Shown here: positions 21,950 to 32,998 of the stretch, in pieces
Layout of the letters: the number at the start of each line of letters is the position of its first letter
How positions within the stretch are numbered: the stretch's first letter is position 1
Made by a program: the position numbers and the translations under genes
Notes under the pieces: model-generated
Database searches by the model: none
What the model was told of the DNA's origin: nothing
Seen by the model: the letters and a program-made list of their open reading frames with translations, nothing else
Source: Stenogyne calaminthoides
Lineage: Eukaryota; Streptophyta; Magnoliopsida; Lamiales; Lamiaceae
Length of the DNA: 64,000 nt
Assembly (NCBI GenBank): GCA_037126765.1
Contig: JBBCBC010000026.1
Coordinates: 8,172,418-8,236,417 of the forward strand
Direction: 5' to 3'

Positions 21950-23634
21950 TGTTGGGAAAATTATGGGTGCTCGGATCTATTCGAGATGATTTTAAGTACA
22001 TATTCAAATTAAATAATTAATTACTAACATGAATTAATCCTAAATCAATTCAACATAATAATTAAACAACATGTGTACACGTAATTCACGTAAATCCTAA
22101 ACATGCGGAACTAGGAGTTACGAGATTACATACCTCTTGTAGAGACAACCATTGAGACGATGGATCAACCCAAAGTGTCTTCCCAAATATGTCCCAAAGT
22201 CCACGAACGTAATTCGGTGGGAGGATTCGCACGAACGATTTTAACAAGAGAGAAAACAAAAAATATTATGCTACCACCTTTGTGGATTTCTAATATTTCC
22301 AACACATGAAATTGCACTTGAGAATGAAAAATTCATCCCCTATAAATAGGGAGTAGGGGGGCCGATTTTTAGTGTAGGAAAATAAGGAAGAAATTTTTTT
22401 TCTTGGTCTCCAAGAAATCTTGAATATATCTCCTATATTCTTTTCTCCTTGATTAAATTTTCCATAAAAATCTCTTCCCCTTTTTATCCCATATTTTCGA
22501 AAATAACAAGGGAAAAAGAATCAAGATTTGACTTCTTGAATTTATGGGATAATTATGTATTCCTACATTATTTATCTCTTTCCATAAAATATCTACAAGA
22601 AAATCAAGACAATCTTTTCTTCCTTTTCCATACATATTTTTCGAAAATTATGCTAAGAAATATTAGCAAAATATTTTCTTCTCTCTTTCATTAATTGGAC
22701 TTTATTTTGGGCTATTTGAGGGGCCTTTAGGAGAATTAAGATTGGACCTTCAATGGACTATGAAGCTCTAATATTGGGTCAAATATTATTCAAGTCCATT
22801 AATATTAATTTACTCCACTATAAAATTAATATTGACTATCCATCTTAACCCATATGACGATTTCACTATAATATGGCTCCCGATCATTATTTCCCGCGTT
22901 TAAGATTATATTAGTCCATTAATTAATTAAGCCACTGAACAAGCTTTATATTAATTAATATATTTGTCCTTGGAGTAAAGACAGCTCAGCTTTATTATCC
23001 ATACCAAAAATAAATTTCCACTTGCAAGATTTGGTACGATAAAGGTTCCGAGCCCACCAAGGGAACAAATCAAGCGATTCTCCGTATTAAATGTTAGCAA
23101 TCATCATGTAATTAATAATATTGCCCAAGATATAAGGTATCGAATCGCATTGACTCTCTTCCCATCATAAGTCAAAACAATAGTTATTAATTTCACACAA
23201 TCCTATTTAAGGGACAGAGATTAAGAAACAACACACCACTGAGGTCTAATTCTTGTATATTCAGTACCGAAGAATTTGTCCTCCTATAGGTCCTTATTCA
23301 GCGCACCTAAATGCGCTAGTTTAATCCCTTGGTCAAGACAAGTCAATCTGGGTCTTACACTTCAACCTTTCATGATGGTTTGTTCATTTCCATCTGGGTT
23401 GTGAATTTCGTACTTAATTACGAGGAGCTGTTAATTTGATCTTCCGTGATCTGGTATCACCAAATTAACTACAACGTAATACGTACTGACTTATTGAACG
23501 GGTTTGCAATAAATATATATAACATTCATTCATATTTAATGCAACAGTGATTAATAGTTTATTTCAGTAAATAAATAAGAAAATCCAGTTTGGTTATACA
23601 AAGTAAAAGCATACTTTTCAGTATAACCCCGACA
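21950..23634 (-). repeat. 3' LTR of copia element A
   Basis: It is 1685 bp with TG...CA ends (TGTTGGGAAA on the plus strand; ends CCCCGACA). A TATA-like tatttata on the minus strand lies at about 22341-22349. It is homologous throughout to 31297-32998. Confidence 0.9.
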
Positions 23635-23746
23635 ATCTCCCACTTATACTCAAAGTCTGCTTTTAAGTATACAACAGCATGTATCGTGTTCTATGTGACA
23701 TCTAATGTCACCTACACGAACCTAATAATATTTCTCCCACTTATAC

Positions 23747-25895
23747 TCAAAGCAGATTGGCAACGTCCTTGACACCCATTCCTTCCACATGTCTCTCGAA
23801 TGTACTCTGAGGCAGACCCTTTGTGAATGGATCTGCTAGGTTGTCTTCCGATGCAATCTTAGCTACCTCAATGTCTCCTCTCTTAACGATTTCTCGTATG
23901 AGATGGTATTTTCTTTCAATGTGTTTGTTGGCCTTGTGGGCTCTCGGTTCCCTCGAATTTGCAACTGCTTTGGCGTTATCACAGTAAACCGTGATTGTGT
24001 TGGGCAAATCCGGGACAATGTCCAAGTCCACTAGGAAGTTCTTGAGCCAAACCGCTTCCTTCGTTGCTTCACAAGCAGCAACGTATTCGGCTTCCATGGT
24101 AGAATCGATGATGCATTTCTGCTTTACGCTTCTCCATGTCATGGCTCCTCCCCCATGCAAAACACACTACCCGAGGTAGACTTTCTGGAGTCCACGTCTG
24201 ATTGGAAATCTGAGTCCGTGTAACCGATGGGGATTAGACTGTCTGACTTGTAAACCATCATTCTGTCCCGTGTCCTTTTCAGATACTTCAGAATGTTCTT
24301 TACTGCAGTTCAATGCTCTTTCCCAGGATTACTTTGATATCTTGCCACCATGCATACGACAAAGCAGATATCCAATCTCGTACACAGCATTGCATACATG
24401 AGGCTTCCCACAGCCGAAGCATAAGGGATGTCCTTCATGTCATCTATCTCTTTCTGTGTCTTGGGACACATCTCTTTGGATAGATGGATTCCGTGTCTGT
24501 AGGGCACAAAGTCTTTCTTAGAATCTTGCATGTTGAAGAGCTTCAAAACAATATCTATGTATGAGGCTTGCGAAAGCCCGATCATTCTTTTCCTGCGATC
24601 TCGAGTGATCTTGATCCCTATGATGTGACCGGCTTCCCCTAAATCCTTCATATCGAACTGTTTTGAGAGTCATGCCCTTATGTCTGATAACACCTTTACA
24701 TCGTTTCCGATGAGCAGAATGTCGTCCACGTATAGTACCAAAAATACCAATGCAGTTCTGTCACGCTTTTTGTAAACACAACTTTCAAAGTTATTTTGAT
24801 CGAAACCGTAGGATTTTATAACTTGATCAAAACACTGATTCCAAGCGCAGGATGCTTGCTTCAGCCCATAAATGGACTTCCTAAGCTTGCAAACCAGATG
24901 CTCTTGGCCTTTTTTAATGAAGTCTTCGGGTTGTTGCATATAGATTTCTTCGTCAAGATTTCCATTGAGGAAAGCTGTCTTGACGTCCATTTGCCAGATC
25001 TCAAAATCTAGATGCGCAGCAATCGACAAGAGAATGCGGATGGACTTGAGCATGGCTACGGGCAAAAAGGTTTCCTCATAATCGATCCCTTCTTTCAGAG
25101 TGTACCCTTTCGCCACTAGTCTTGCTTTAAAGGTTTCAACCTTTCCGTCCGGTCCCCTTTTTCTCTTGTATACCCACTTACATCCGATGTTTTTACCCCA
25201 ATAAGTGGTTCGACTAGCTCCCACACCTTGTTGTGATCCATTGAACACATCTCGGCTTCCATTGTTGTTTGTCAAGATTGAGCATCTTTGTCTTGGATCG
25301 CCTTGTTGTAGGACCATGGATTTGATTCTTCTGCAGAGATCAAGTCCGAAGACTCTCCGATCCCCAAGAATCTCTCGGGTTGTCTAACAACCCTCCCACT
25401 ACGACGAGGTTCTGGTTGTGTAGGCGTGACGATTGGTATATCATTTTGTACAGTTGGCAATGGAATTGACCCCCTAAGTTCTTCTAAGGTAATCTCACTT
25501 CTAGGCTTTCTACTGTTCATATAGTCTTCTTCCAAAAATCTAAAGTGAGTACTGATTACCACCTTTTGATCTTCGGGACCATAGAACATGCATCCTTTAG
25601 TTCCTTCGGGGTACCCTATGAACATCCTTAATTCCGAACGTGCATCCAATTTACCGGCTTTCTTGTCTAGCACGTATGCCGGAAACCCCCAGATCCTGAT
25701 GTGTCCGAAACTGGGCTTGCGCCCCATTCATAATTCTCTTAGGGTTTTAGGTACCGATTTGGATGGCACTAGGTTCAGAATGTAAGCTGATGTCCCTAAT
25801 GCGTAACCCCAGAACGATTTTGGTAAATTCGCATAACTCATCATTGACCTTACCATTTCTAAAAGCATTCTATTTCTTCGTTCTGCAACCCCGTT
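23747..25895 (-). pseudogene. Copia element A pol: integrase C-terminus, reverse transcriptase, RNase H (broken)
   Basis: Reading from 25895 down there is an integrase C-terminal part (KPSFGHIRIWGFPAYVLDK near 25715), then the linker to reverse transcriptase. RT follows (GCKWVYKRKRGPDGK, MDVKTAFLNGNLDEEIYM, and the catalytic YVDDILLIGND near 24730). Then comes the RT/RNase H connection (MKDLGEAGHIIGIKI, near 24651) and RNase H ending ASEDNLADPFTKGLPQS near the stop at 23747. Breaks are a TAA at about 25895, a TGA at about 25730 (GAATTATGAATGG, where a Trp codon is usual), a stop and frameshift around 25200-25280, and further breaks at about 24665 and 24170-24310. The product of an intact element would copy element RNA into cDNA. 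Confidence 0.92.
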
Positions 25896-26889
25896 TTATT
25901 GAGGGGTACCGGGTGCAGTCAACTGGGATGCAATCCTCTCTTCCGATAGGTAGTTTAAAAATTCATCGTTGAGGTATTCGCCTCCACGATCAGATCGTAG
26001 AAACTTGATAGTATTTTCCAATACCCATGAGTGGGTAGCATACTCCACCAAACAAGTTTCAACAACTAGTGCGTGAGAATTACCTTTCTTTCCATTCCTT
26101 TCGGAATTGGAACAAGCCCATCTCCAATGTCCTCTCTCCCCACATTCCAAACATATCCTCGTACTTAAACTTTCATCCTTGAAGTTTGAATAGAACTGGT
26201 TTATCCTGTTTGTCTCTTCATTTTTCTTACCACCAACTGGCCTAGAACGAGAAGCAGACCTTTTTGCAACCATGTTCGCTTTCTTGCGCTCAATGTCCTC
26301 TTCGACCAAAGTAAGGGCTCTTATCAGATCATCCACAGTAAAATTCATATCTTCCAATAAATATCTTACATAAGGATGATCATAGCTCTTTGGCAGAGTT
26401 TTGAGAATGAAATCAATTTTGCTTTTGAAGTCATGTTTTTCGCCAAGATATGCCAATTCTTCAAAGAGGACCATTACCCTAAAAATGTGCTCTCTAGCAG
26501 TCATTCCTTCTTCCAACCTCAGCTTGTCCAAATCATGCTTAATGCTTTGGACTGCCATATGGGTCGGATGCGCGAACATCGCTTCAAGATTTCCCATAAT
26601 GTCTGCAGCTGAGAGAAATCCTTGATGAAGGTCCCTTACAGAATCTGACATAGATGTCAAGATAATGTCCCTTATCAATTCATTCCCCAGCTCCCATTCA
26701 TTATATTCCATCTCTTCCCATATATTGGCGTCTTTGGTTAGTTTTCTGGGTTTTGTTTCATTAAGTACCCATTTGTACTCGTGTGAAGCAAGGAAATTCA
26801 TGAGATTTTGTTTCCAAACGATGAAGTTTTCTCCAGTGAGAAGGTTATCTTTCAGTATATTGAACAGTGGATTAAAAGGTTGCTACATG
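25896..26889 (-). pseudogene. Copia element A gag fused by deletion to the integrase core
   Basis: The start context near 26889 reads ATG followed at once by TAG, then QPFNPLFNILKDNLLTGEN, a typical copia gag N-terminus, so the first sense codon is lost. The frame then stays open to 25896. It contains the gag domain (ANIWEEMEYNEWELGNELI, LPKSYDHPYVRYLLEDM) and a CCHC zinc knuckle CLECGERGHWRWAC (about 26110-26160). It runs to THSWVLE, the point where protease normally reads SWVLDTG, and jumps directly to integrase NTIKFLRSDRGGEYLNDEF. Protease and the front of integrase are therefore deleted in frame. The fusion ends in a TAA after SQLTAPGTPQ. Confidence 0.9.
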
Positions 26890-27692
26890 ATGATACTGAA
26901 AATAAACAAACATTTTGTATCAATATCCGGATCAACACAAAATTAAATCACATAATTCGATCACATGATTCATATTAAAATCTCAAAAAAAATATGAACA
27001 TGCATTAGCCAACATCTCAAAACAGATTTAAATGAGCCTCGTGGGAGGGTCATCATTAAATCACATTCAAGCAGGTTACAAACAAGAACAGTTACAAACC
27101 TTTAATTTCAAAGAAAATTAATAGTCGGCTCCCACTTGACCAATATAAAATTGACAGGGACTTCGGTGAAGTATATGAATATCAATTTTATACCTAAGTA
27201 ATAACCATGATTAAATACAGAATTACTACTTCGTTTTGATCGAGCCTCGTGGGAGGGTCATCGTCGCCACTGATAATAATTCACAATCATCCTTTGGGAA
27301 TTTATTAATGTGAAAGCTATCTTTTGACCGTCCCGTAGGGGAATTTCTCCAAAAGATTCCACAAATAAATAAATCATTGAGGTCAAAATTAATTTGATTC
27401 ATAACCAAATTAATTATCAAAACATACTTAGTAATTTTTAAGTTTGAGATTTTTCGTTGGGCAATTCTCATGCAAACACATTTAAACAAATTAAATAAAG
27501 CACAAGAAAATATGACAACAATAAATCAAGCAAGGCAGAAAATAAACACATTTGGCACAAATTATCCAACTGTCATGGTTTGATTTTTGTTGGCTTGATC
27601 TTGAAGAAACGCCGTCTTGAATTTCTCCCACTCGTTCGTCTCGAAAAAAAATTCGTCTCGAAGCGCCACGCCAAGCAGCTCGCAGCCAGGAT
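26890..27692 (-). other. Untranslated leader of copia element A, proximal part
   Basis: It lies between the inverted LTR pair and gag. The part 27278-27692 is repeated at about 20876-21290. A motif gagcctcgtgggagggtca occurs twice, near 27034 and 27241. No convincing coding sequence. Confidence 0.6.
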
Positions 27693-30600
27693 TGTTGGGG
27701 AATTAATTGCCCGGATATATTCGGGATGAATATTTAAATACAAATTTAATTCTAACAATTATTACTAGCATGAATTAATCCTATATTAATTCAAATAATA
27801 ATTCAACAACAAATCATGCATATAAACAGTTCACATAAATCCTACGCATGCGGAATTGCTACGGGTTTACGTGAACTAACCTCTCGGAGTGACAACCGTT
27901 GAGAAGATGGATCCCGTTCACACGAACACACCAAAAAAACCTTTTCAAGTATTCCCTTATCCTTGTTCAACAATCCAGTGGTAGGAACTCGCGAACAATT
28001 TAACAAAAGGAAAAATAAAATTATGTTGCACCACCTTTGTGGATTTCTAATTTTTCCAACACATGGAATTGCACTTGGGGATGAAAAACTCATCCTCTAT
28101 TTATAGAGGAGGAGGTGGCCGATTTTTCTTCATGGAATAGGAGGGAAAATTCTTTTTATTGATCTCCAAGAAATCTTGAATATATCTCATATATTATTTT
28201 CTCCATAATTAAAATATTCCATAAAAATCACACCTTCTCTTGTTATGGTTATTTTCGAAAATAATGGGATGAGGAATCCAAGATTTGGATCTTCTTGAAT
28301 TTATGAGATATTCTTGTATTGCAAGAATACAAATCTTCCATAATATCTTTTCAAGAAAAACAAGAAAATCTTTCCTTCCCTTTATTTTCCAAATTTTCGA
28401 AAATTTGCCCAATAAATAACCAAGTAGGAGATTTCTTGAATTTAATGAGATAATCTTGTATTTCAAGAATACATATCTTCATTCCATAACAAAAATTCAA
28501 AGAAAATCTTTCTCCCTCTTTTATTCATTGTTTTCGAAAAAAATTGAGGAAAAATAACAACAATAATTTATTTTATTTTAAACACCTTTTTCAGTTATTG
28601 GACATTATGTTTGGGCTACTTGAGGGGCCTTTAGGAGAATTAAGATTGGACCTTCTAATGGACTTTGAATATCTAATATTGAGCCACAATATTATTCAAG
28701 TCCATAAATATTAATTAATCCCACTACATAATTAATATTGCCTTATCCATCTTAACTTTCGTATTCTTTGTTAATATGGCTCGCGGTTATTATTTCCGTG
28801 TTTAAGATTATCTAGCCCATTAATTAATTCAAGCAAGCTGGAATAGCTTTCCATTAATTAATATCTTTTGTCCTTAGTTAAGGAATCGTTCAATATTATT
28901 ATCCATCATTGTAGGAAACTAATTCCACTTGCAAGATTTGGTATGATAAATCTTATGAACCTCCCGAGAACCGTCGAACAAAACCATTCATCGATTCTTA
29001 AGTGGAAATCTTAAATAATCCATGTGACCAAAATAATGAAAGATATAAAATATTGAATCTCGTTGATTCTCTTGTGCGTCATAAGTCAAAGAGATAATTA
29101 CTAACCACACGCATCTATTTAAGGGGCGAAGATTAAGAAATAACGAACCACGGAGTCAAATTCTTCCCTAATTGTCTTTGAAGAATTTATCCTCTTGTAG
29201 GTCCTATTTCTTAATCGTCATGCACTAAATGTAATCTCTTGGTCAAGTAATTATTCGTCTGACTTATTTCAACCTTTCACGATGGATTGATTTATTTTTA
29301 TATCTAGGGCAATATTATTGGTCACATGCGATTAACTAAGATTTAATACGTAAGAATCGCAAAAGACGCTATGTTCGACGGTTCTTCGGGGAGGTTCATA
29401 AGATTTATCATACCAAATCTTGCAAATGAAACTAGTTTCCTGTATGGATAATAATGTTGAATCGCTCTTAACTAAGGAAAAAGATATTAATTAATGAAAA
29501 GCTATTTCAAAAACTTGAATTAATTAATGGGCCAGATAAACTTAAACACGGAAATAATAATCGGAGCCATATTAATGAAAGAATACGGGTTAAGATGGAT
29601 AGTGCAATATTAATTATGTAGGGGATTAATTAATATTTACGGGTTTGAATAATATTGTGGCTCAATATTAGATATTCAAAGTCCATTAGAAGGTCCAATC
29701 TTAATTCTCCTAAAGGCCCCTCAAGAAATTTCAAACATAATGTCAAGAATCGAAAAAGTGTTTAAAATAAAATAAATTATTGTTGCCTAATTTTCCTAAA
29801 AGTTTCGAAAATAATAAATAAAAGAGGGAGAAAGATTTTCTTTGAATTTTGTTACGGAATATAGATAAGTATTCTTGGAATACAAGATTATCTCATTAAA
29901 TTCAAGAAATCTCCCACTTGGTTATTTATTAAGCATATTTCAAAATTTATGAATAAATAAGGAGAGGAAAGATTTTCTTGATTTTCTTGAAAATATATTA
30001 TGGAAGATATGTATTCTTGGAATACAAGAATATCTCATAAATTCAAGAATATCCAAATCTTAGATTCATACTCCTTATTTTTCGAAAAATACCATAACAA
30101 GAGGAGTTGGGATTTTTGTGGAATATTTAATTATGGAGAAAAGAATATATGGGATATATTCAAGATTTCTTGGAGATCAAGAAAAAGATTTTCCCATCTT
30201 TATTTCCACCTAAAATTTCGACCAACCCCTCATTATAAATAGGGGATGAATGTTTCATCCCCAGGGAACACAAAAATTGATTTTTCGGAAAAATATCAGC
30301 GTCGATAAAATATCAAATATTTTGAAACGTCGACAGATTGTGTATTTTCGAAAAACCTTAATTGTGAGTGTGCAATTCCATGTGTTGGAAAAATTAGAAA
30401 TTCACAAAGGTGGTGCAACATAATTTTATTTTTCCTTTTGTTAAATTGTTCGCGAGTTCCTACCACTGGATTGTTGAACAAGGATAAGGGAATACTTGAA
30501 AAGGTTTTTTTGGTGTGTTCGTGTGAACGGGATCCATCTTCTCAACGGTTGTCACTCCGAGAGGTTAGTTCACGTAAACCCGTAGCAATTCCGCATGCGT

Positions 30601-30751
30601 AGGATTTATGTGAACTGTTTATATGCATGATTTGTTGTTGAATTATTATTTGAATTAATATAGGATTAATTCATGCTAGTAATAATTGTTAGAATTAAAT
30701 TTGTATTTAAATATTCATCCCGAATAGATCCAGGTAATTAATTCCCCAACA
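27693..30751. mobile_element. Tail-to-tail pair of truncated LTRs (imperfect 3-kb palindrome)
   Basis: The left copy starts TGTTGGGGAATTAATTGCC at 27693 and runs to about 29295. The right copy is its reverse complement, from about 29296 to CCCCAACA ending at 30751. The outer approximately 350 bp of the two arms look almost identical; the inner parts are more diverged and the right arm has an extra approximately 100 bp near 30250-30360. The arms pair through about 29050 on the left and 29305 on the right, leaving a loop of roughly 250 bp. The LTRs are related to, but distinct from, those of element A. Flanking bases (aggat and gcgtc) give no obvious target-site duplication. A transcript through it would form a long double-stranded hairpin. 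Confidence 0.85.
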
Positions 30752-31280
30752 GCGTCCGCCTCGGCTCCGCTCGCCTCCTCCCGCAAGCATGGTACAGCAC
30801 GCGCCCGTGCGCGCTGCCCGGTCACGTCCGCACGCGTGCTGGGCCGATCTCGCCTAACGTCGTGCGCTAGGCCCGTCTGACTAGCGACGTTCGCGTCGTG
30901 CGCGTGCCTCCCTTAGCACGTTTCGTGCGACGAATGTCGCCCACGCACGGTTCCGGATCCGTTTTAACTCCTCGCCTCCGTCTTCATTTTCGATCAGGTT
31001 ACAACTTATTTAACAAAAAATAAATACACCTTAAATCTAGACTAGTCTATTACATTGAACAAATCAAATAGCCTAATCTACTCGTGGATTTTCTCACGAG
31101 AAAAACAAATCCGAACTAGTCGAATTAAAAACCATTCATTCATACGCATGAAAAATAAACACATTAAATACCATGACAACTGGATACCTGCAAAACATAT
31201 CTAGCAATTCTACTATCCAATTTCAATTTAATGTCCAACAATAATTTAAATAACAATTTAAAAGTCAGAGCTAGAAACCA
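30752..31280 (-). other. Untranslated leader of copia element A, PBS-proximal part, GC-rich
   Basis: Homologous to 21290-21933. The first approximately 210 bp are strongly GC-rich (gcgcccgtgcgcgctgcc and similar), in sharp contrast with the AT-rich surroundings. No stable reading frame is shared between the two copies. Confidence 0.7.
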
Positions 31281-31294
31281 GAGCTCTGATACCA
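31281..31294 (-). other. tRNA-iMet primer-binding site of copia element A
   Basis: TGGTATCAGAGCTC on the minus strand, two bases from the end of the 5' LTR. This is the standard copia PBS. Confidence 0.9.
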
Positions 31295-31296
31295 GT

Positions 31297-32998
31297 TGTT
31301 GGGAAAATTATGGGTGCCGGATCTATTCGAGATGATTTTAAGTACATATTCAAATTAAATAATTAATTACTAACATGAATTAATCCTAAATCAATTCAAC
31401 ATAATAATTAAACAACATGCGTACACGTAATTCAAGTAAATCCTAAACATGCTGAACTAGGAGTTACGAGATTACATACCTCTTGTAGAGACAATCATTG
31501 AGACGATGGATCAACCCAAAGTGTCTTCCCAAATATGTCCCAAAGTCCACGAACGTAACCCGGTGGGAGGATTTGCACGAACAATTTTAACAAGAGAGAA
31601 AACAAAAAATATTATGCTACCACCTTTGTGGATTTCTAATATTTCCAACACATGGAATTGCACTTGGGAATGAAAAATGCATCCCCTATAAATAGGGAGT
31701 AGGGGGGGCCGATTTTTAGTGTAGGAAAATAAGGAAGAAAATCTTTTTCTTGGTCTCTAAGAAATCTTGAATATATCTTCTATATTCTTTTCTCCTTAAT
31801 TAAATTTTCCACAAAAATCTCTTCCCCTTTTTATCCCATATTTTCGAATATAGCAAGGGAAAAAGAATCAAGATTTGACTTCTTGAATTTATGGGATAAT
31901 TATGTATTCCTACAATATTTATCTCTTTCCATAAAATATCTACAAGAAAATCAAGACAATCTTTTCTTCATTTTCCATACATATTTTTCAAAAATTATGC
32001 TAGGAAATATTAGCAAAATATTTTCTTCTCTCTTTAATTAATTGGACTTTATTTTAGGCTATTTGATGGGCTTTAGGAGAATTAAGATTGGACCTTCAAT
32101 GGACTATGAAGCTCTAATATTGGGCCAAATATTATTCAAGTCCATTAATATTAATTTACTCCACTATAAAATTAATATTGAACTATCCATCTTAACCCAT
32201 ATTACGATTTCACTATAATATGGTTCCCGGTCATTATTTCCCGCGTTTAAGATTATATTAGTCCATTAATTAATTAAGCCACTGAACAAGCTTTATATTA
32301 ATTAATATCTTTGTCCTTGGAATAAAGACAACTCAACTTTATTATCCATACCGAAAATAAATTTCCACTTGCAAGATTTGATACGATAAAGGTTCATAGC
32401 CCACCAAGGGGACAAATCAAGCAAGACGTACTTGCACACGATTCTCTGTATTAAATGTCAGTAATCGTCGTGTAATTAATAATATTGCCCAAGATATAAG
32501 GTATCGAATCGCATTGACTTTCTTACCATCATAAGTTAAAGCAATAGTTATTAATTTCACACGATCCTATTTAAAGGACGGAGATTAAGAAACAACACAC
32601 CACTGAGGTCTAATTCTTGTATATTCAGTACCGAAGAATTTGTCCTCCTGTAGGTCCTTATTCAGCGCACCTAAATGCGCTAGTGTAATCCCTTGGTCAA
32701 GACAATTCAATCTGGGTCTTACACTTCAACCTTTCATGATGGTTTGTTCATTTCCATCTGGGTTGTGAATTTTGTACTTAATTACGAGGAGCTGTTAATT
32801 TGATCTTCTGTGATCTGGTATCACCAAATTAACTACAACGTAATACGTACTGACTTATTGAACGGGTTTGCAATAAATATATATAACATTCATTCATATT
32901 TAATGCAACAGTGATTAATAGTTTATTTCTGTAAATAAATAAGAAAAATCAGTTTGGTTATACAAAGTAAAAGCATACTTTTCAGTATAACCCCAACA
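31297..32998 (-). repeat. 5' LTR of copia element A
   Basis: It is 1702 bp with TG...CA ends (TGTTGGGAAA to CCCCAACA on the plus strand). It differs from the 3' LTR by scattered substitutions and small indels. Confidence 0.9.

Larger units (their letters stand above)
21950..32998 (-). mobile_element. Ty1/copia retrotransposon A, minus strand, with a 3-kb insertion in its leader
   Basis: On the minus strand the order is 5' LTR (32998-31297), tRNA-iMet PBS (31294-31281), leader, gag, remnant of protease/integrase, reverse transcriptase, RNase H, purine tract (23645-23635) and 3' LTR (23634-21950). The gag-integrase-RT-RNaseH order is diagnostic of copia. The LTRs are about 1.7 kb and similar but carry indels, so the insertion is not recent. 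The leader is split by the inverted LTR pair at 27693-30751. The coding part carries stops, frameshifts and a deletion from protease into integrase, so the element is not autonomous. The 5' LTR abuts integrase codons of the plus-strand copia element B, which suggests insertion into B. Confidence 0.9.
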
